Part shown: positions 56,815 to 64,000 of the stretch, one piece after another | Layout of the letters: every line of letters begins with the position of its first letter | How positions within the stretch are numbered: position 1 is the stretch's first letter | NCBI GenBank assembly: GCA_958299035.1 | Contig: CATQJL010000316.1 | Coordinates: forward strand, 48,977,585 to 49,041,584 | Source: Cylicocyclus nassatus | Taxonomy: Eukaryota; Nematoda; Chromadorea; Rhabditida; Strongylidae | Length of the DNA stretch: 64,000 nt | Direction: 5' to 3' | Translations under genes and position numbers: made by a program | The notes under the pieces: generated by a model | The model's database searches: none | What the model was told of the DNA's origin: nothing | What the model saw: the letters and a program-made list of their open reading frames with translations, nothing else

Positions 56815-59495
56815 TTCTTGATATGCTTTTATAATGGAAATGATAAACCAAAACTTCCGATTTTGACGTTATCCCACTATTATTTCGAGAGGAGATGCCT
56901 ACCAAACAAGAAAACCAAGCCATCCTAATTTTGAAAAATCTTACTCTTTGGTGGCAGTAAGCTCAAGGTAGTTGAGGTTCGAAGTAGGCTTAACAAAAAT
57001 TTCAAGATAAAAGTGATAGTTATTCTGTAAAGGTCGGACGACGCCAAATCAATACTAGATTGACACGTAAGTTTTGTGGCTTCTCCCATAACTTCTTCCT
57101 TTTTGAAGGAAGATCTCTCTTTTTGCATCATATCTACAAGACTTGATCTTTTTATTTTTGATAATATGAAAAATCAAACTCCTTTAGACCGTTGAGAATC
57201 GGAGTTGTACGAATTATAGGCAAAATGGCCGTGCACAATGCCTGAATAGAACAGATCAAGAGGAGTAGGCGGCATGTTGGTAGTTGATTTATTGAGCAGT
57301 AGTTAGAGTTTAGAGTCAAATCAAGATCAGGCGCCTCAAGAAATTGAACCAGTGGAGTGCGTCAAATTTGGAGGGGCATCCGTCAGTAAATAACAAAGGA
57401 ATGGTCAGAAATCGAAGTGACCCAAACAGGTTGCATACCATTGAACGTGGCAGAAAGCGCTGACTTCGAATCTGTATTCCATATCTGCTTAGCGCTTATA
57501 GGCGAAGTTATGAGCCATTAAAAGCCGTTATTTTGCTAAGAAATCTTGTATGCAAAGCGCATTCGCAGTACAAGTCATGTTCTGCTGTGCTAGGCCAAAA
57601 CATGCGATAGGTTACTTCATATTCTTGAAGCCTAATAATGACCTGAAAGTGCCAGAATGTGATCAATTTCTCATTTCCAAGTACGATTTTCTCTCAATAA
57701 AACTGCTCATAACGCCCACATATGTAGGCGCTAAGCAGTATGGAATGCAGATTCGAAGTCAGCGCTTTCTGCTTTTAGTGGTATGCAACTTGTTTGGATT
57801 GGTCACTTCGATTTCTGACCATTCCTTTGTCAGTTACTGACGGATGCCCCTCCAAATTTAGTGCAGTTCACTGGTTCAATTCTCGAGGGCGCCAGATCTT
57901 GATTTGGCTTCAAACTGCAATTATTACTCAATAAATCAACCACCAACATGCCGCCTACAGTTCCTCTTGATCTGTTCTATTCAGGCACTGTGCACGGCCA
58001 TTTTGCCTATAATTCGTACAACTCCGATTCTCAACGGTCTAAAAAGGTTTAATTTTTTCAAGTTATCAAAAATAACCAAGGTCTTGTAGCTTCGCAGTCT
58101 TTATGATGCAGAAAGAGACTCCCTTCAAAAAGGAAGAAGTTATGAGAGAAGAAAACTTATGCGTCAAGTTAATATTGATTTGAAGTCGTCCGACCTTTAC
58201 AGAATGGCCCGTAGTAAACCCCCCATCAGGGCATCTTTCTCGATGCGGACCGGCGTTGATCTCATCACGCCTCAGTCTAGCATCCGGCGAGCCATTGATC
58301 TGGATGCGGATCGCTTTCGAGGCACCACAATCAAGTGCGTTCTTGAAAAGGGAACCACTCGAGCTGATTTGGTCGAGCAGGTAAGGGACTGAAATTGAAC
58401 GCGCGCGGCCATGGTTCGACACCGGCTAGCGCCACGTTTTTGCTGTATTGCAGGGCGTCTTTGATAGCGACCACTATCGGAAAATCGATGATGACCGCTA
58501 TCAAGGATTTCGCCTAGAAAAAACATGGATGACACAAAAACGCATTTTTTGACGAAAATTTCATGGAAAATTGAAATAACTGCAACATAAATCCGACAAA
58601 ATAAATCTACAAATTCTTGCCTTGAGCAGTTTGACAAAGAAAAAAGTCAGTAAAATCTACAAAAAAAGAAAAAGAGGTTTTTTTTCTCTTTTCCTCGCCA
58701 AAATCAGCTGTTCATCGATCCTCTCCTTTTCGGGCGCGGTTGTGCAGTTTTGCGCCGATTTTTTCTGCATTTTTTGGCAAAGCTGTGTGTATCGTAAGTT
58801 ACTCAGGAGCAACTTATGTTAGATGCAGTCACCTCTTGTCTGCGTCTCCTCTTCTACACACTATTTGGATCACTCTAACATCCGTTCACGTTGAGGTGAC
58901 TTGAACGTGAACTGATGTGGAAGAGTTGAGCTGCAGCAGGTGGACAGACCGTCAACCATCAGTTGACTTGACCATCTTATAGCATGGTAGGGTGGGTGGT
59001 CATCAGTTCACCTCACGTGCGGTGAACTGATGGGTTAAGTTGAGTTCACCTCAACTGATCGAGCTTTACTACGGGCCAATGACTATCAGTTTTATTTTGA
59101 AACTTTCGTATGAGCTTTCCAACTTTGCTTTGGTAGTCGTAAATTTGTAAAACTAAACAGTAAATGAACAGTATAATTTTAATGTGATCTACATGTTTTA
59201 TGTTTTCAAATTTTGTAAGTCGTTTTTAGCTTTAGTTTTTCAGCAAATTATGAATCAAGAGAGTTCAACATAGCCTCTATCGTTATCTACCTTGTCTAAG
59301 CCTACTCCAAGCTTTAACTGCCTTAACTTATTTAAGCTTACTGCTGCAAGGAAAGAGTAAGGTTTTGCGAAGTTAGGCAGAGATGGGTTGCCTTTCTTGG
59401 TTTAGTAGGCATCTGCTCTCGAAATAATAGTGGGATAACGTCAAAATCAAAAATTATGGTTCATTATCTCCTCTATAAAAGCATATCGTGAAATG
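56815..59495. mobile_element. Giant foldback with F5 core, split by a Harbinger-like insertion
   Basis: Left arm 56815-57360 and right arm 57840-59495 are inverse copies (CTTTTATAATGG.., TAATAGTGGGATAACGTC, GTCCGACCTTTACAGAAT, AAATTTGGAGGGGCATCCGTC). The centre 57361-57838 is itself a foldback carrying the ACAAG-family core (CGCTGACTTCGAATCTG...ATCTGCTTAGCGCTTA...GTTATGAG). The right arm is interrupted at 58206-59077 by element H2. Confidence 0.85.
58206..59077 (-). mobile_element. Harbinger-like element H2, 872 bp, TSD AAT
   Basis: GGCCCGTAGTAAA / TTTACTACGGGCC termini flanked by AAT (58203-58205 and 59078-59080). The interior is the inverse of H1 (GATCTCATCACGCCTCAGTC, ATCGATGATGACCGCTATCA, CACCTCAACTGATCG). 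Confidence 0.85.
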
Positions 59496-59816
59496 GAGGC
59501 AACACTAGGGGATCGAACCAACACAGTTGAGTCTATTTCTAGGGTCTCCTCATACGCTGTATAGTAATCTGTGGAGCATGAAAATCTGGATGGACACTGG
59601 CAAGTTTCCTTACAAAATGGACATGTTCTTGATCTATGCACGGAATGGTTTCACACTGCAACAAAACAGAAAAGTTAGACGATGTTACGGAACCTTGTAA
59701 AAGGTCAAAATTGTACCTTATAATTTTTCGGTTTTTGAATATCTTCACGCTTGCAGAGACGTCGATGACTCACACATTCCACAGATACCCATCTCAAGAA
59801 AACTACCTGCACTTAA

Positions 59817-60271
59817 AGGCAGTGTCCGGGCAAAAACTCGATTTTGATATTTTGTGCTTATACGGGCCTATCCGCCATGCTGAATCCGAAAATCCACATC
59901 GGAAAGGGCGAAAACGGCGAAAAAGGGCTCTAACACAGGAGGGAATTCAGCAGGTGGGCGGGGCTTTCCCCGGTGGGATTTCACGCTCCCAGCTCCCGGA
60001 GCGATTTTCTCGATTCCGCTAGCCGTCCTAACATCGCTACCGGTCAAGTGCGAATGATTGACTTGAAACCGGAAGCGAGAAGTTCGCTCCGGAAGCCGGG
60101 AACGTGAATTCGCAGTGGGGAGGACCCCGCCCACCTGCTCATTTCCCTCCTGTGTTAGAGTCGTTTTTCCCCATTTTCGCGCTCTATAATGTGCATTTTC
60201 GGATTCAGCGTAGCGAATAGGCCCAAGTAAGCACAAAATCTCAAAATCGAGTTTTTGCCCGGACACTGCCT
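59817..60271. mobile_element. 455-bp element with TTAA target-site duplication
   Basis: Terminal inverted repeats AGGCAGTGTCCGGGCAAAAA and TTTTTGCCCGGACACTGCCT with TTAA on both outer sides (59813-59816 and 60272-60275). Arms of over 150 bp include CTAACACAGGAGGGAATT / AATGAGCAGGTGGGCGGGG-type inverse blocks. GC-richer than the flanks; the open frames on both strands are by-products. Confidence 0.85.
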
Positions 60272-60714
60272 TTAAAGTCTGAACGTTTGCATTATTGAGA
60301 TAAAGCACTTGAGAAACTCATGGGTGGACAGAAATTGATAGGAGGTGGAAGGGGGGGGGGACTGGAGGACCAAGGAGCAATATTCTGCAGCTGGTCATAT
60401 TTAGGAGTGGATACACCGTAATTCTACTGGATATTAAGATTTTTAGGAAATCTCCAAACTCCGTTTTGAATACACTAATCCGTTACGTTTGGATAGGCAT
60501 AGGGCTCGGAACAGCTAAGGAACTAAGACTCCTTCACCGCCACGATGTAAATTTCTGAGCACTTTCTTCTGCTTTGAGAGGGCATTAAAGAAACTGCAAA
60601 GTCATATGTGGGGATGTGCAAAAGGTAAACAAGACGGGTATTGCAAATTTGCGGTTCTCGTCAAATTATTTAATTGGAAACGATTTTGGCCCACTTCTGC
60701 AGAGTAGGTACATA

Positions 60715-60940
60715 TTAGGTTGATGTATAACTCTTACACAAATTTTTTGGTTTTTTGTTACTTACTCCAGCTTCATGAAAATTTTCTGATTTGATGGACA
60801 GTTAAGAGAGGAATCTTGCGCTTTCGAACGCACAAAGAGCGCATTGTGCGAATTTACTAGTTTGGTTTAAGCATTTTTGAAATGATTTCATTTTAATTTC
60901 CAGAAAATTAAATGAAATCAAGAATTGTGCATCAACCTGA
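60715..60940. mobile_element. 226-bp mariner-type MITE
   Basis: TA-TTAGGTTGATGTATAACTCT ... AATTGTGCATCAACCTGA-TA. Confidence 0.8.
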
Positions 60941-61101
60941 TAGTTCCGGTATCGCTATCAGGCAAGGCAATTAAAGCAGAATACTAACGGCTTTTCTGTA
61001 TCCCGATTTTCAAAGACTCACTAAGAACTTGCAGACGACTTCATTCATGTCTAATTAGAGCATTTAGCCTAGTCAATCGTAAATGCTGATAAGGCAGTTG
61101 T

Positions 61102-61341
61102 TTGCAAAACGTGAGCACAAATCAGCTTGCAGGAGCCGCCCATCCTTTTACTCATGTGCTCAGCTCTGCTTGTGGTTCCGAGGATAAAGCTGGCTATTTT
61201 CCCTTTTTCCAATATTTGCTCAACCAAAATGCCGACATTTTTCTCACGTCATTTTATTACTCATTATACGTAAATGCGGACCTCCAATCATCAAAATGCA
61301 CTCGAATGCAGGTTTGGGGCAGTCATAGTTTGAGTGACTAG
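61102..61341 (+). other. Possible exon, unassigned
   Basis: After CTTGCAG (61135) two frames are open up to a GTAAAT at 61270. One reads AAHPFTHVLSSACGSEDKAG, the other EPPILLLMCSALLVVPRIKL. Either could be an exon; no partner was found. Confidence 0.2.
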
Positions 61342-61627
61342 GTGTTCTCGGAACAAATATCTCTTCAACGAAATTGCCTACTGCCTATTGTAAAGAAAAA
61401 TGACCTATTGCCTTCTGCCTATTGTAAATGATAAATAACCCCCACTTGGATTAGATTCGGTGTGGTGATTACTTTCTCAAAAATTGTGTTAATAAATTAT
61501 AATGTCAATAGAGGCTCAAGCTTTTGTTCCCTGATTCGTATAAGCGTGACCCATCTTCTGGTTTTGCACTTTCAGTCCGCCATTTACATTTCGCAATCTT
61601 TGTGATTACGGTATTATTTTCCAGCAG

Positions 61628-61769
61628 AATGCGCTTTGCAGTTCAAGAGTCCAAGTGTCAAGGGGTGATTTCTATGAGTTTCTAAACACCGTGACGAAAA
61701 CGCGCTTTTTTACTTGTCCTTTCTGTGGAACAATGGCTTCCACGGATAAGCTGGGTATTTTGAGCTAAG
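61628..61769 (+). CDS. Candidate terminal exon with CPFCG motif
   Basis: After TTTTCCAG the frame reads QNALCSSRVQVSRGDFYEFL and ends FFTCPFCGTMASTDKLGILS-stop, about 46 residues. CPFCG suggests half of a zinc-binding site. A decayed relative is at 44.4 kb, so this is probably part of a repeated or transposed sequence rather than a single-copy gene. Confidence 0.3.
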
Positions 61770-61904
61770 GTCAAACAGATCGTCATCTACAGCATAAGTA
61801 CAGTAATTCCAGGAAGCACCCGAGGAACGCGGAAGTATTTGCTAGGTTCAGAGCGTAACAGAACTTTCAGTAGAATGCTTCCCAAAATAGTTTTCATTTT
61901 AACA

Positions 61905-61995
61905 AAGTTTAAGCATGACCCACCACACGTTATTCCCACGTGGCAGTCGTTGTATGACCCACCATGTGGGTCACGCTGTCGTCAATGTGTTGAAC
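61905..61995. repeat. TGACCCACCATGTGGGTCA repeats
   Basis: Two direct/inverted versions of TGACCCACC...GTGGGTCACG, matching 44560-44645 in order and spacing. Confidence 0.6.
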
Positions 61996-62499
61996 AGACT
62001 GTGCAAGTCATAGTTCAAGATACTTTTTTCAAGAATACTGATGGCTAGAACGTGGCAAGCCTTCAATGCCCTAAATTTGCGTCCGTTCTTGTGGAGGTAT
62101 GGGAAAAGGTGCAAGGACAATTTATGCGCCATGCAATGCCCCCATTTTGCTTCAAGCAAATCTGCATTCCTCCACCCAAACACGTGATGTCGAAGTGAGT
62201 CACATGATATTGTGGAAAATGAAAGCCTAGTTCGAAAAAGATTTTCCCAAGAAATCAGATAGCTTACTTTGAGGTGGAAAGCTATTAACCGTTTAAAAGC
62301 CAATACCATTAGAGATCAGAATTTTCTGGAAACGCGCTGCATCTGGAGTTCATGATAAGAATGAGGATCGATTATCTAGTAAGCTGCTCACTTCGCAGTA
62401 TTCGCTAATTTAGGGGCAAATAGCGCTGTATAGTATAAAAAGCAATGAATTTTTGGACTTTGAGTATTTCGCTTGCCCTCAAATCGGAATAATTTTCAC

Positions 62500-62830
62500 T
62501 CTTAACAGTTATGTGTTCCAGGCCCCGCAAGAGCAGGGAGCCTGTCGCACTTGTAGGCACCGCCCACCCAGATTCTCGACTCTCATGTTTTGATCGTTCC
62601 GGGGCCTTCTCATGTTCCTGATTCCGAATATGAAATCGAGAGTCCGCGAAAACCCCGACAATCCCCGTTCCGGAGAACCCGCAAGCCGGCTTTGCGGAAC
62701 GGTGATTGGCTGGGCGTGCACGGATGGGCGGGGCGGGCATGGATGGGGAGGGCGGTGCTGTCTGGAGTCCTCGTGCATCTTCGTTATTCCGAAGCGATTT
62801 TCTCGCTTCCGAAGTGACATTGCGCTGCGA
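62500..62830. other. GC-rich island, probable repeat
   Basis: GC-rich, open on both strands (up to 171 codons), with AGCGATTTTCTCGCTTCCG resembling AGCGATTTTCTCGATTCCG in the TTAA element at 60000. Loosely inverted GCACCGCCCACCC / GGGAGGGCGGTGC flank it. I read it as a decayed MITE, not a gene. Confidence 0.4.
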
Positions 62831-63834
62831 CTTGATTATTGGTTTGATGGGAGACCCTAATATCATATGCTGCCAGAAGCTCAAGACCTCCAACTTAGGG
62901 TGGACGGTGCCGTTAATCACGTCTTATGCTTCATTAAGTTGCCACTAATTTTTTGGATTCGACAAACTTTTTCTCAAAATTTTGAAGTGGAGCTCACACC
63001 ATTCCTTGAAGCAGGGCAAGCTCTAAAAAAACATTGAAATAACACAGAATTCCACTAAGTGATTTTCAAAGCCAAAGTCAAAAAAAATTTGGATCAGCGA
63101 AATAGGACCACTGTTCAATAACGTCCTAAGTACTCCAACGTACTCAAGCATATACTCCCCTTATCGAACATTCGCATGTACATGGTATTTTCCAATTCTA
63201 GAAATTGTATCCAAGAGAAAACAGGCTGGCCCTTCCTCCGCTACAGCAATCATGAGGTTACTCCGCACATACAATTCTATGGTACAACCCTACAGCAATT
63301 TTAGCCTTCTTCAATGCTAGTTTCAATAAATCAAAATTGAAGCATGAATTGCGCAGGGCGATATTTTAATATGGGTGAGCAACTTGGATGTCCGTAAGAA
63401 TATTTTGAAAGATCTAACACTAAAGGCGTTCAAAGTTCTTGCTTTGTCAGGACGAAGTTGTAAGCAAATCGGAAAAAAAATTAGCGGAAAAACGTTGAAT
63501 CAAAAAAATTCTGACACGACATCATACTTTCAACAGTTTTCTCTTCAAATCTAGACTGTTTTTGTTTAGTAGCCTAATGTAGATCCTTTGTTCCGAGTCT
63601 TCTTTGCCTCCAGAGCGTTTACACACTTCAAGCAGATGATGCAAAAACGTTAGCATTAGCAACCCCTCTAGAATGAAGACCAAATCCATTGCAGACCAAG
63701 TGCTGGTTTTTATTCGAAAAGAATTCGCTTCAACAGGGCCAGCCAGAGCCGCGATGAGGGTTTCCTGAGCAAGGGGCCCCGTCCCACATCGCAGTGAGCA
63801 CCGAGAAGGCGTGGTCAGCGTTGGAAGCAGCCAT
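62831..63834. other. Upstream region of the GPCR gene
   Basis: No upstream exon recognised. Sequence becomes GC-richer from 63740, consistent with a 5'UTR. Confidence 0.4.
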
Positions 63835-64000
63835 ATGGACTACCTGCTGCTCTATGCGGTGGCCGAGTTTCTGCTGTCGATCCACATCTCCCTCTCAAAT
63901 CTACTCGTACTTTACGTTTACATTCGGAAGAAAGACGTCAGAACTGTTACAAATACCTATATATTTTCCCTGGCGATCACGGATTTTCTGGCTGGTCAGC
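63835..64000 (+). CDS. Class A GPCR, first exon (partial), adenosine-receptor-like
   Basis: A seven-transmembrane receptor of the rhodopsin class, located in the plasma membrane. The frame is open from ATG 63835 to the window edge (55 codons). It has a very short extracellular N-terminus (MDYLLLYAVAEF), TM1 with the conserved Asn in LSNLLVLYVY, a basic first intracellular loop RKKDVRTVTNTY and TM2 with LAITDFLAG (the LAxxD signature). The very short N-terminus and TNxxxxSLAxxD are like adenosine receptors, but biogenic-amine receptors share much of this, so the ligand is uncertain. Everything after TM2 lies outside the window. Confidence 0.82.
   Translation, partial: MDYLLLYAVAEFLLSIHISLSNLLVLYVYIRKKDVRTVTNTYIFSLAITDFLAGQ

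Noticed and set aside
59636..60308. ORFs of 128 (+) and 146 (-) codons
   Set aside because: They read the two arms of the palindromic TTAA element; the similar peptides on opposite strands follow from the inverted repeat.
62405..62948. Several overlapping ORFs up to 171 codons on both strands
   Set aside because: GC-rich repeat-like DNA is open in most frames; no splice sites or motifs, and similar blocks occur in the 60-kb MITE.
1..64000. CRISPR arrays, bacterial operons or an integrated phage
   Set aside because: The spliced genes, mariner- and hAT-like elements and AT-rich introns are eukaryotic. No spaced direct-repeat array was seen; the only direct arrays are simple microsatellites.

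Overview
This looks like nuclear DNA of a nematode, probably rhabditid or strongylid; the species cannot be told from the sequence. The genes have many small exons, introns of about 45-70 bases (GT...AG, polypyrimidine-CAG acceptors) plus a few introns of several kb, and acceptor-like sites directly upstream of start codons. Most of the rest is decayed, non-coding DNA transposons. Almost no open reading frame above 60 codons is a gene by itself; the real genes appear only when short exons are joined by splice sites and reading phase.

Genes. A complete five-exon SSU72 CTD phosphatase lies at 476-4496 (+). A two-exon 93-aa gene is at 4903-5251 (-). A ten-exon gene at 7587-15668 (-) encodes 370 residues: a helical N-terminus, a peroxiredoxin-like-2 (thioredoxin-fold) domain without its CxxC, and a lysine-rich tail ending in CaaX box CTIL. 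A small gene with a signal-peptide-like start is at 16958-17441 (+). A lone exon resembling the receptor domain of a guanylyl cyclase is at 23356-23514 (+). Unresolved minus-strand exons lie at 25.4-27.0 kb. Two unidentified multi-exon genes sit close together, 48065-about 49235 (-) and 49291-50613 (+), followed by a possible small membrane protein at 50737-50974 (-). The first exon of a class A GPCR runs off the right edge (63835-64000, +).

Mobile DNA. From 27 kb to 47 kb and 51 kb to 61 kb the window is mostly foldback/MITE-type elements. They include TTAGG-ended mariner-type elements with TA duplications, two of them nested in a third; CAGGG-ended elements with TA duplications; two elements with perfect TTAA duplications; Harbinger-like elements with GGCCCGTAGTAAA termini and 3-bp duplications, one of which splits an arm of a 2.7-kb foldback; a family of ACAAG-ended foldbacks sharing a conserved core; hAT-like elements; repeats ending in a GC hairpin plus CTAG; a Penelope-like GIY-YIG fragment; and a tRNA-related SINE-like sequence. 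No intact transposase or reverse transcriptase was seen, so all are non-autonomous or dead copies. The known genes (SSU72, the PRXL2-like gene, the GPCR) carry elements only in introns and flanks.
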